Shown here piece by piece: positions 1-10,681 of a stretch of DNA of 52,554 bases; the first letter of the stretch is position 1; the number at the start of each line of letters is the position of its first letter. Source of the stretch: Ectocarpus siliculosus (taxonomy: Eukaryota; Sar; Phaeophyceae; Ectocarpales; Ectocarpaceae); contig FN648970.1 in the NCBI GenBank assembly GCA_000310025.1, forward strand, positions 335,851-388,404. The letters run 5' to 3'. The notes below the pieces were generated by a model that saw only the letters and a program-made list of their open reading frames with translations, made no database searches and was not told the DNA's origin. A program made the position numbers and the translations under genes.

Positions 1-615
1 CCTCGCATCCCTACAAAGCCTGGACGGAGCACGCCGGGTTCCTCAACGGACCAGGCTATCGCACCACCAAGCGCCAAGAAGCGCGGTGAAGTATTCGACG
101 AGTCGCATGGAGGGCGCGATGCGAGGGTGTTCTGCATCTGGCGCTTACTTCTTTGCATACGGATGGCAGCTGCGAACGACGTGATATATTTTCTGGGGGG
201 GGGGGGGGGTCATATGGTCGTGCCCGGCATCAGGGTTTATCCCCACCCTTACAGCGTGTGGAACAGGCAATGAAGTGGGGCTGTACGTGCTTCTGTAACT
301 GTAGCACCGCTCGTGCTAACCCGCATACCAATGAAAACGCGTCAGTCGTACCTACGTACGCCGGGTTGTGTGGGGGCGGAACTCGGCAGCAAACTCTTAT
401 CCTGGACCGAACCGAGGCCTTCACACCAACGCTCCCACGATCAAGGTTCCGCATCTTCTTCCATCGCCAAAACAACCGCCTACTCATCGCCCTATTTCTT
501 CACGCAACAGTCGCATATCCCAAGCAAACAACCACCCACGCTTCACGCGGAAAGGTCCACGTCTTCCATCGCCAAAAATAACCGCTTACTCAAATCGCTC
601 TTCTGTCTGTCTCTC

Positions 616-688
<73 letters not shown>

Positions 689-780
689 CTCTCCCCCCCT
701 CTCTCTCAACATAACAACGCCCAGCGCTCTTCTCTCCCCCCCTCCCCCCCCAAAAAAAAAAAACAGCAACAGATTTTCTC
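1..780. other. Intergenic or intronic stretch, no supported gene
   Basis: No exon is supported here. A plus-strand frame at positions 3-89 (from SHPYKAW to a TGA) could be the 3' end of a gene lying to the left, but it has no homology I recognise, and a minus frame is open over the same bases. The rest holds a poly-G run near 197-208, a CT/GT microsatellite at about 605-690, and at about 230-352 short stretches that resemble the tandem repeat units at 48.7-49.3 kb (for example CCAATGAAAACGCGTCAGT near 330). Confidence 0.5.
605..690. repeat. (CT)n/(GT)n microsatellite
   Basis: Long CT dinucleotide run followed by GT repeats. Long apparent reading frames across it (Leu-Ser or Arg-Glu repeats) are artefacts. 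On the minus strand it is a (GA)n tract about 95-180 bases downstream of the putative 5' splice site at 784 of the PH-domain gene. Confidence 0.95.
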
Positions 781-784
781 TCAC

Positions 785-1841
785 CTCTTCAGGTTCTGAA
801 GCCCCCCGGCCACATCCCAGCTGCCCTTCCGAGACATCCCCACCGACGATATCCGGCTCATGCGCGGCGCCGAGTCTAACCCGTCTGCGGGCGGGGGCGC
901 AGGAGGCATGGACGCCGTCACCACCGGCGACGAGCACGCCGACGACGACGGCGTGGCCTCTGATTGGTCAGCCTCCGACGCGCAGGGAGAAGAGGCGGGA
1001 GAGCTGTGGTCTTCCTCCTGGGCACAGACCTCCCCTAAGGAGGAGATCCACCTGGAGGAAATTGTTTTTTTTTTATGGGGGGGGGGGGGGTTGGATTGGG
1101 GTGTGGTATATCGGAGGCTACGGCACAGCGACGACCATGCTTGCAGCAAGCACGAGACAAGGCCGAGAAGACCCTCTCTGAGGGGACGAGTCATCACGGT
1201 CAACACACCCCATCACCACCAACACCATCGCAGCACCAGTAGCAACACCAACACGGACAACAACACCACCAACAAAAACAATTGCAACAACAACGACAAC
1301 AACAACAACAACAACAACAACAACAGAAGCAGTACCAACAAACTTGCGATGCTAATGCGACAACACGCAAGACCGGCAGGTACCTACTTTTCCGCCACAT
1401 CCTCCTTGTCGGTGCTCAGGCGAAGCAGCACCCCCGCATCGGGCCCCCTCTGCATCGCCCCCTCCAGGTAGAGTCCGAATACATGGTACTCGGGACGAGG
1501 CTGAAAATTGAAAAGTACACGAGTCGACCGTTACCGCAGGGGAAACATAGGGGAGAGGAACACCACCATGCGAAGCAAACCATTGGTGTGCGTTGCCAAA
1601 CCCTTGGTGGCTTGTACGCGGTATGTATACGAGAAACAACGCGGTTTTCGATCAACTGTGTGGAAACCCTAGGCAGGCGGTGACTACCCTGGACAAGGTT
1701 CAACGCACTACTCGAAACGACCTCTTACCGCTTACTCTGCTGGATGAAACACCCGCTGGGGATGTAACTTCGGAACACGCGAACAATGACGGGTATCTAG
1801 ATGATTTTTCTACGACGTTGCGTGTCTCTCTGTGTGTGTGT

Positions 1842-1901
<60 letters not shown>

Positions 1902-2963
1902 CCCTCTCTCTCCCTCTGTGTGTCCCTCTCTCTCCCTCGTTCTCTCACTCCCCCCCCATCTACCTCGTAACACACACACGCACAAACCTTTCCGCGACCC
2001 GGCGCCTTCCCGATCCTCGTGCCCTCGTCTCGCAACACGCACCGCTTGAGGCTCATGACCGACTCAGCCTCGGCGCACTGGTCCGACTTGTACGTGCTAA
2101 GCTTGCCGTCGGAAAGTGTGAAGAACCGGGGCACCCACCTGCGACACAACGCGGGTCAATCGGAACCAGGTAGTTCGCACAGGCACGCTTCAGGATACAG
2201 AACCTCATCGTCGGACGTAGAAAAAATGGTGTAATGTTTGTTAATGCGCGCGGGTGCATTTAAGTGTTTTTTAGGTGATCAATATATTCTTAAGGTGAGA
2301 CGTCGCATGTAGAAAAAAGTGGTGGAATGTTTGTTCATGCGCGCGGGTGTTTTAAATATTTTTTAGGTGATCAAAAGTTTTAAGGCGAGACTGCTTGCTG
2401 TCAAGACGAAACCTAGGCACTCGGCGGCCGATGTGAAGACGCGCATCGTATGGGTGGGCACTTGCCCGAAAGATGAAACGCTTGACACCAAAAATCGCAG
2501 GCTGTTCCTTCGCGTCTTCGAATGAACGCGCCGCGCCGACGGCGCGGCGAAACGGCGCGGCGAAACGACGAAAATCCTGCATGCAAATCCCATCTCGCGG
2601 CAAAAAATAAAACAATGCCATAAATAAAACATGCATATACATAGAAAAAAAAACAATGAGGGAAAGGAAACAATACCTGAAAAAAATACCATGGAAATAC
2701 AGCAGAAACTAACCAGGGAAATTGTTAAATATTTATATCTCACTTGACGGATCCCCACAGGTACGCGTCTCGGTCCCTCCACTTGAAGAGCCATCCCGAC
2801 ATGCTCACGTCGACGTCATTCAGGTCCGTCAGCTCGTCGCGGATCATCACGACATATCTTTGCCACCGAAACCGAAAACGCGCAAAAAAAAAGCAGCAAA
2901 AAAAAAACGCGAAAAGAAAAAGAAAAAGAGGACAGTCAGCTCATCGGATAACGGCGACGTACC
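785..2963 (-). CDS. PH-domain protein gene, partial (5' end not found)
   Basis: Minus-strand gene with a pleckstrin-homology domain, a fold that usually binds phosphoinositides or proteins at membranes. Exons in transcript order: an upstream exon ending at 2963 (reads HVSVNP then a split Arg), 2857-2744, 2138-1988, 1500-1388 and 1051-785. All joins keep phase (2, 2, 0, 2) at AG/GT borders. Spliced, the PH core runs from SGWLFKWRDRDAYLWG through WVPRFFTLSDGKLSTYKS and PEYHVFGLYLEG to the C-terminal helix EDVAEKWISSLGEV, with its invariant Trp. A Ser/Pro-rich tail follows (RISSVGMSRKGSWDV), ending either at TGA 783-781 or at the donor AGAG|GTGAGA after 785. The start codon and any further domains are unplaced: the exon ending at 2963 reads into a T12 run (FFFF), so its acceptor is unclear. 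PH identity is firm; the ligand is unknown. Confidence 0.82.
1210..1335. repeat. CAA/CAAC trinucleotide-rich tract
   Basis: Imperfect CAA-rich array inside the PH-gene intron between exons 1500-1388 and 1051-785. It is poly-Gln or poly-Asn if read on the plus strand, but no plus gene is supported here. Confidence 0.9.
1824..1940. repeat. (CT)n microsatellite with GT ends
   Basis: About 26 uninterrupted CT units at 1845-1897 with GT runs beside them. It lies in the PH-gene intron that starts at 1987, so the transcript carries a (GA)n tract within roughly 45-140 bases of the 5' splice site. Confidence 0.95.
2217..2394. repeat. Tandem duplication, 92-bp period, two diverged copies
   Basis: Copy 1 starts at 2217 (GTAGAAAAAATGGTGTAATG) and copy 2 at 2309 (GTAGAAAAAAGTGGTGGAAT). 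Both continue through ATGTTTGTT, ATGCGCGCGGGTG and TTTTTTAGGTGATCAA to AAGGNGAGAC. The pair lies within the PH-gene intron 2743-2139. Confidence 0.9.
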
Positions 2964-3626
2964 TTGGGTTCACCGACACGTGAAAAAAAAAAAAGAGGGC
3001 AAAGAAAGGGAGAACCCGCTGACAACGGGAGTGATGCTCTTAGATAACTGGATCGCAGAGAGACTAGACTAGACTGCCCGTCCGAGAAAATGCCCCCGCA
3101 TTCTGTTTTGTGCTCGTGACCCCGGCTGATGCACCGCAAGTTGTAAAGACGGATGTTTGGAATAAATGGGATTCGAATCTTTAATGCGTTTTTCGACGGT
3201 TGGTATTTCGGCCTAGATCGGCGGGAAAAGGCAGAAAAAATCCCCATTGAACGATGTGTTCCCAGTAAATCGAAACAATTCTAAAATATGCTGTGCGATG
3301 TATTGGGCGGGATCTGCAGGGAAAAAGACAACGGCCTTTTTCGCGCGATACTTGGCCAGGACTCTCACATTTCTGTGGCCACGAACGCTCTGCTACAACA
3401 CACACAAGCAACTTGCGGCACGCCGTCTGTATGCAAGGAACCATGCAGGAACCAAACTAGCAGTCATGCCGAAATAAAATGCCCACCCACCTCCCAGCCT
3501 GCAAGAGCGACATTTACAAGCTGAAAGCCGCACTCAACAATATTGAACCACGCACACGGTGGCCGTTACGCCGACCCCATTTCGGTACGTGTGATGCTGT
3601 GTGTTTGGTCTTGCTTGGGGTATTTC

Positions 3627-6600
3627 TTAGTTTGCAGTTTGGGGATGCATATCCCACCGTTCTAATGACTCCGTGTGCTCCCTGAGCCTCGCCATCTCTT
3701 GTGCATCGGCAGCCTCTCTCCCCCAAACCGCCGACGTCTTCCTCCCGTCTGCTCCCCCCGCCGCCGCGCCGCCCCCTCCCCCCCCGCCACTCGCCCCCGA
3801 CGCCCCCACGCTGACGCCTCCATCGCCGCCACCGGAAACCCGTGCAACGCCTCCAGTGGAAAACCCTTCGGCGGCGTCGCCTATTGGGGGCCACGCACAC
3901 AAAACATGGGGGGGGGGGGGAGGATGAGGGTATCGCACGTGCGTGCGGGGGGGGGTGTCGTACGAAACTGGTAGGCCGCATCAAGATGTGGCCGGTGAAA
4001 GGCGAAGTTGAGGTGTGCAGGGACTGACGGTGGGAAATAGGGGCGGGTGCAACTCTTGAGTGTTTGTGAGTATCCGTGGTCGCACTGTCCTCTACTAGTG
4101 CTTGTGCCGAAACACGTATGAAGCACGCCCTGCTGTTGCTTGACGTTGTCGTTGTCGTTGTCGGATTGTTGTTATTGTTGTTGGTATGACCAACTCCAGC
4201 GAGCCGCCCGAAAGTCAGCCTGTATCCACGAGCCTGGCGCAAACTCGTGTCGTCGTTGGAAATATATAACGAAAGCTGCGATGCCATCAACGAACCTGAC
4301 GCAGTAGCGGCCACGGTTTCAGAGAGACAACTCGGTAGAAAAAACGGATGCACACTGCTGTTGTAGGAGATACTGCAACTAAAGTGGCTTTCCGCAACCA
4401 TAAGAGGAAGCATTGTTGAAGGTCCGGCTGCCTTGGCACAACCGTCTTCTCAAACCATAACCGCTGTTGCGGTACCCACATATGTACCTGCTACGACGTT
4501 TGCACCATCCTTCTCCTCACCTCTGCTCTTGACGACCGATAACGCCACCGAGACGTAGCGAGCCATCGCCTCCTCCTTCGAGAAGGTGCTGGCCTTCATC
4601 CAGGCCATCCACTTCGATCTGTTCTTTTCGCCCCCCAGGACCTGCAACAGGTCGTGAACGATCGAGGCAAAGGCAAGCGACGACATCGCAGAACCAACGG
4701 AGCATACAAAAAAATCAGCGGAGCACTACAGGGTCAAAGGGGCAGCGTACTGTACCAGAAAAGCAGCAGTCAATGTAGCTCTACGTCTTGTAAGAGAATA
4801 GAAGCAGTCAATGTACTAAGTAGAATTAAGGCCAAGGCGTAGTCCGGTTCCAGCGTTGTGTAGTGCAGCCGCGGGCGACATGTAGCGGGTTCACCTTATC
4901 GGCACGGACCCACGTGCAGGACTCGACTGAGCCTGCGAGATGGGAGACAGCGTGCTTGCAGCACCCATCTATGACCGCCTATGTAACACCGTCTTGCAAT
5001 TGCAATCTCATACGTACGTGTAAGCCACCGATCGTGTTGGCGAGAAAATAAACCGCACGCGAAATTCAAGTTCAGGCGACAAACCCGATAGTCTACCCCC
5101 CAACAGCTTCGGGCGCCGAGATGGTAACCCGCGATTCATAATACATATTTATTTACACACATTATTACCGTACATCGTCATTTTTTCCCTTTTTTTTTTC
5201 TTGGAGAGTCGCACTTTCGGTCTAGGGGCCGCCGGCCGCTTGCTTGTACGCGCGCGCGTGTCGTCGGCAGGCGAGCACTCCCGACCTACCGTGTCGGGCT
5301 TGGGCTTGGGCTCCTGACACTTCCCCTCCTTGGCGACCTTGTACAGCCCGTACAGCTGCATCCGGACGGCGTCGTACTGGGTGCTGAGGCGCTGCTCCCA
5401 CACCGTGGCGCACGCCTCCTGTGAAACACACCCCAGGGCGGGAATTGTACAACAGGTCGGCCGCATCGTTAAGAAAATAATTCAACCCATCCACTTGACT
5501 ACAGCTGTATCTCTAACGGGTAGTCTTTGATTGTACTTTTACATTTCCAAAAAAGGAAATTGTTACAATATGTCAAAGATGTACCGCATTGAACAGGCTT
5601 TTGCCCAAACGAAAGGCCGGTCTACAATCGTCAACTGGGAGGCGCCACCCCCTTGTCATCCGTCAATAGGGTTCGATGGAGGGGATTGATTGGCCGGAGG
5701 GGGAATGTCAACCACGCCCAGGAAGTGATCGATACCATGTCGCGATATTATGCATGGCGTCCTATGCATATAGTCTAGACATCCACAGTATCTGCATCGC
5801 CTGATAAGGATGTATACCGATATATTATCACATCCTGGGCAATGTCGCGAAACCAGAAACTTGCAAAGTACTTGATACCCAACACTAACAGCGACGTTCG
5901 ACTGAAGAACAACTCAGAATCACGGCTGCGCGGGTACCCATGTGCAGGAGAGCTCAAAGCTGTATGTACTATTGGGGTTTCTTTTCCTGCGTCCCTTCGA
6001 AAGAAGCTGGTCCATGTGGATCTCCACCGCCCCACACACCAAGAGACAAAGAAGCCGATATGAACGTTCGTCTGCATCCATATGCCAGTGCAAGTGCGCT
6101 CGCTCTCTCTAGTTAGCGTCGACCGCGCCAACCAGCCGACCCTGCACTTGATTGCCGTCCGTCTTGTTAGACCTCTGGTCTATCCACTGGGCTCGTCATT
6201 TACATAGCTTCGGCATTGAGGTACAATTAGGTGCGCTCCTCTCCCTGATTTCGAAGAGCTCTCCACACTACTGGTACTGCCGTACAAACGTAGATAGACC
6301 GAGACCATTACTCCGAAGGTCTTGACGATTTTCTCCCTGGATGCGTGCTAGCGTCTAGCTGCGTGTGCGGTGTAGCAGGAGCATCGTAGTGACGGCAGCT
6401 GCATCTACTTGGAGGTACATGGCAACAAATGCCGGCAGCAGCAGCGGCGTAACACATCATGCTTGATGCTGGGTCGTGCGAGCCGGCGGATATACAGTAG
6501 ATCGCCCGAAAGAGGCGCGTCAGCATGCGCGAGAGAAATTGAAAAGCAGGCTCGCACTGCTGTTGAACGGGGGTATAACAAAGACCAAGCGACGCTTGAG

Positions 6601-6829
6601 GTACGAGTACACAGCACACGCCAACAACAGGGGTCCGTGTCTAGGCAGCGCGTGTCGAAGTCCCACGTCGTAGTCTTGCCGGCGGGTCATTTATGTCCAT
6701 TTGGGATTTCGTTGTTATAAATGGGAGGTGAGCCAACTTCACGCTGGTGCCCGAGGCACCGAGAGACGAGTCTGGGTGACTCACCTTGAAGGCTTCTTCC
6801 AACGTACTTTCTCTCTCTCCTGTAGCCAT
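3627..6829 (-). CDS. Acyl-CoA-binding protein (ACBP) with Gly-rich linker and C-terminal tail
   Basis: Four exons on the minus strand: 6829-6785 (ATG, MATGERESTLEEAFK), 5418-5290, 4641-4521 and 3880-3627, with phases 0, 0, 1. Together 182 residues. Exons 1-3 form an ACBP domain: EACATVWEQRLSTQYDAVRM, then the hallmark LYGLYKVAKEG, then KWMAWMKASTFSKEEAMARY (family pattern KWxAWxxxxxxSKEEAMxxY). ACBPs bind long-chain acyl-CoA thioesters in the cytosol and supply them to lipid metabolism. Exon 4 adds a Gly/Ala linker and a charged segment, REAADAQEMARLREHTESLE, that may be helical. Without the GTGAGG donor at 4520, exon 3 instead runs to a stop at 4450, giving 121 residues; exon 4 is the less certain part. 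No membrane anchor is seen. The gene is divergent from the neighbour starting at 7334, with a long CT tract between them. Confidence 0.8.
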
Positions 6830-7042
6830 GATTCCCGTCTGCTCCCGCAGCGAAGTATCACGTGACAGGTGAAAGGTGAAACACGGGTAATGTTTCCAGT
6901 GTGGCACCCAGAGGGTGAGGCATGCGGCGCAATCAAAAATTGAATCGAGGGAGTTCAAGCATCGACGACGGCGTTCGTACGACAGAAAAAGGAAAGCGTA
7001 ACCGCCAAGAGTAGAACCGTGGAGTGTCTCCGACCTCGTGCA

Positions 7043-7126
<84 letters not shown>

Positions 7127-7333
7127 GTTGCTTCTCTGTTTTTCTCTCATACAGCAGCAACAACAACAACAGACAAACCCGCCCAATTCTGTGCTCGGGA
7201 CGCTGAGCCTCGTTTGCCTTCTAGCTGGTCAAGCACACCGTTGCTGGCAGAACAAACGCGAGATCATCTTGTACTGGCTTCAGTTTCAGCTTTGTATCAA
7301 CCGCGTTTGGAAAGAGAAGCACGCGAAAAGATC
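6830..7333. promoter_or_regulatory. Divergent intergenic region with (CT)n tract
   Basis: About 500 bases separate the ATG of the ACBP gene (6829, minus) from the first in-frame ATG of the plus gene (7334). The region holds about 37 CT units at 7048-7122 and a GCAGCAACAACAACAACAG stretch at 7152. A shared promoter is inferred from geometry only; no TATA or initiator is recognised. The plus gene's frame is open further upstream, so part of this may be coding or 5'UTR. Confidence 0.4.
7048..7122. repeat. (CT)n microsatellite
   Basis: About 37 perfect CT units between the two divergent genes. Confidence 0.97.
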
Positions 7334-9466
7334 ATGACGCCGTGGGCGAAGAAGTCGGCGTCGCTTTACACAGTCGGTCGCAAGCTCGAGGATGGCGCCA
7401 TGTATATTTTAGATCTGGAGGATATGTTTCCCGCGGGCGTCCTTGTCCAGGCATACAAACAGGAGACTTCGGATCGATATACATTGTCCGTCTCGGAAGG
7501 AGAGGTGGGTCGTTCATGAATCTACATGTATGTGCTACTGTAACCCACAACATTTCGAACGAGAGGTAGTGAGTGGTGATGCGGCGTCCAACTGTATTTC
7601 GTAGTGTCGAATACTCTACAATGCAAGCATTTGTATTATAGGTGGTACATTAGTCGCGCGTATCACAAACTATTCTGGGTATGTATGTATGCCACTAATC
7701 TATGTATTACATACAGCGGTATTTGTTTGTAGGCCAAATGTTTCGCTTCTTGCTCCCCGCCGTAGAGCCCATTGTCACCGTTGTCGTCTGCCATACATAA
7801 GCCGCGAACTTGCCGTTGTGGTCATTCTTTCTTGGTGCTGGCATTGAGAACAATAATGTTTGATCTTTACGAGCACTCACTGTAGGCAGGGGGGCGCTTG
7901 AACAAGCGTGGCGTTGAGAAAGTTTGCAGAGTCGCATCCATTAGACCATGGAGGACTCTTCAACCTCCAGATGGGCGAAATACTTATTTCATGCGCATCC
8001 TACACATACAGAGTATTGTAGTATTGTGCTGGGATCAATCTACTCTCTTAGAGTACTGCCGTTCATGAAGCCTGCCCATCGTATAAAGCATTTGTCATTT
8101 TCGCGAGGGAGAAGAAGGCTGAACCCATCTCTCGATACGAAAGGCAAGAAGCGAATGCTGCACCGAAATACTTCAATGCGTCTCCGGATCGGAGCTGTTT
8201 AGCAATGACGTGCTGCCGCAGGGTAGGTAGGAAGCTGCCAGGGACGGCCAATAAATGACATCACGAGACAGATACAAAAAAAACTACCTTGGGCTGTTTC
8301 CCGCTTCGTATCCCGATCACTTTGATCACCAATAGATGGGGAGCGCTGGTTTATCGCGATCGAGAGGTGACCTGGAACGGTTGGCTGAGAGCATAGGCAT
8401 CTATCATGTGCACGGCCAGATTTTCATCCACTCCACCTTCGATGGCATCGCCAAGCCGAAGATTGTACCGACAGGAGACCAGGCCAGGTACGACATGCAA
8501 ATATTTGGTCCCAGAGATACACGCAGCAGTCAACCGAATAGTCTGTCGTCCTCAACGGATTTATTTTCCTATTAGGTCGATGGACCCGAAAACCGTTCAG
8601 ACCCACCCGTCAGTGTGTGACTCTCCCACCCAGCCTCTTCAGTCACCGATGTAATTTATGCGAGAAAGTTTTAGTTGGTTGCTATTGCAGGCCGGGGCAT
8701 TAGACATATGTACGATATGACCCTTGTTGTACATCGGCATTCCGCCTCGACCCGACAGCGATCGATCTCTGTTCCAGAGAAGGATATACTGTAGAGCGCG
8801 TAAGAGCCGACGACGCAAGCAAGTGTAGCTGTGCGGCTGTTCCGTTCCCCCGCGGAGACAGCCCATCTCACATACATCGTCTCTGCGCTGATCCTGATGG
8901 CGCGATGCCAAATGTGCAAACCAGCAGGGCGTTCGTTGAAGGGATGAGAGCAGGCACGGGGTCCCTCGAAGAGCTCCTCACCACCCCCTTTTCAGAGCTC
9001 TGCAAGGTGAAGCCGGAGGGACTTGACGCCGTCAGGTGAGTTGGTCAAGAGGGGCAAAGCAGCACACAGTTTTGTTTTTTTCTGGGGGGGGGGGGGGGAA
9101 TTGCGTGAGCAACAAACAACAGATTGAATCTTTTCTCGAGGGGAACCGTTGTAAGCGGTAGCATTGATGGGGCGTCACATGAGAAGGAAGGAGCACGTGT
9201 GACCGTGACCAAAATCGAGAACGGAGAATCAATATGCGTGCGTGTCCGGAATTCACTCGCTCTTCAAAAAGCTTCATGGGTATGTCTTCAGGTGGCTCGC
9301 GGAGTGGCTGTTGGAGAACAATCCCAACAAGCCGAAGGTGGCGCACGCTGACGACGAACGGGATTCGGGTGAAGATGGGGATGAGGCGGGGGGTGGCGAG
9401 ACGGCACTGGGGGATGGTCCGGTCGTGGGAATGGTGGCAACGGTAGAGAGTCGACTCCAGGAGTGA
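7334..9466 (+). CDS. Unknown protein with DPY-30-like C-terminal motif
   Basis: Four plus exons: 7334-7504, 8336-8487, 8928-9035 and 9292-9466, phases 0, 2, 2, giving 201 residues. Exon 1 reads KSASLYTVGRKLEDGAMYI and onward; exon 2 ERLAESIGIYHVHGQIFIHS; exon 3 FVEGMRAGTGSLEELLTTPF; the 3-4 join reads CKVKPEGLDAVRWLAEWLLE followed by NNPNKPKV. That last block resembles the DPY-30/RIIa-type dimerisation motif (KP..(6-8)..YLA.(Y/F)LL.(N/K)NP) found in SET1/COMPASS and in flagellar proteins. The assignment is by pattern only. The tail is acidic (DDERDSGEDGDEAGG) and ends at TGA 9466; a GTGAGG at 9463 could be a donor instead. Start choice: ATG 7334 is the first in-frame Met, but the frame stays open leftward to about 7200 beyond a plausible acceptor (CCTTCTAG). 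Confidence 0.65.
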
Positions 9467-10681
9467 GGTTTGTTTGTCTGCAGCTCCCCCGAGTGGGGCG
9501 AGTTGGTTTCTGGTCTGTAGTACACGGATGCCCATGTCGTGTTCCCATGTGGGACCGACGCTATTGCTCGCATGACAAGTGTATTGAAGCAAGGCAGCAC
9601 GTAGTTGCAGGCGTGCTGGGGGTAACGCCGAGGTTGGTCCGATCGTTTGTTTTGTCGCCTGTTCGAGGTTCGCTGATACAAAAATAAATGATCACAAACA
9701 CCTTGGACCTGTTGTAGACAAACGCCAACTTTGTCATGGACGTTGGCAGCACAGCGAAGAACCGATGCGTCGGAACTCTCGCAAGGTCTGGCAGATGCGA
9801 CCGTTCGGGGGTGCTCGACAAGTGTGTCTGCTTCCCCTGAATAGATGTGCGCCGCTTGCGCTACAGCCAATCGCTGAGAGCCACCCATGGCCTTTGGTTC
9901 ACCACAGGCTTGCCACAAGGAACAGGTAGTGGGACATCCCGTAATTGAGTCGTTGTACAATTGCACGACTGCAAAAAAAACAATTTGAAAAAGTCAGATG
10001 TGTTACTTTCCGTTTGTGTGACCCCCCGGCTTATACGTGAGGTATATAAGCCGAAAGGCCTGTAAACCGGCGCCAGAATAGATGGTACAGGACAAACAAG
10101 CACACACATGTGATTCCTTCGTTTTACAATGGTCACCGTACATTGCCCCAAACTACCAAGATGGTAAAAAGGACTAGGCAAATCTCAACAGCGAGGGAGG
10201 TGATTAGAACGACAAAAACGTAAACCTGACAGCTACAGTCCACACGTCCTCGTTTCCTCTGCGTGAGGGTACTCTACTTTCTTTACACGAACATGTTGCT
10301 GTCCCTTTAACCCACGACGGACGGCCCCGATGTTGATCCCCGAGGCATTTATTTTCACACGCAGGCTTTCAAATATACATCAACCACCAAACGTTTTTCT
10401 CGTGAAATAAACCAACAGGCCGTGAGTGTCCTTGAACAACTAATATGGGTACCAAAACAGCGGAGCATCCTTCCCTCTAAAGAACTAACCTGTATCCGTG
10501 TCTTCCCGCGGTTAGGAGCGATGGCAAAAATTCCCAGACACGCAGAAACAAAACAATACTGCTGGCCTAGATAGGGGCGAACGTAGCTCCTAGATGGCGC
10601 CTTGCTACCTCCTGGCGCTGCCGAAGCGAAACGTCTATTTGGGCAGGTTCCTATTTCCTTGTTCTTCAAAAACGCGGATTC
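9467..10681. other. Gap without a supported gene
   Basis: A poly-G run sits just upstream at 9085-9098 within an intron. From 9467 to 10681 I see only weak, conflicting frames: for example plus 9717-9790, reading TNANFVMDVGSTAKN, against a minus frame over the same bases. No motif, acceptor/donor pair or repeat supports a gene. Confidence 0.5.

Noticed and set aside
3479-3590. Plus frame CKSDIYKLKAALNNIEPR
   Set aside because: Exon-like in sound but isolated between minus-strand genes, with no donor or partner exon.
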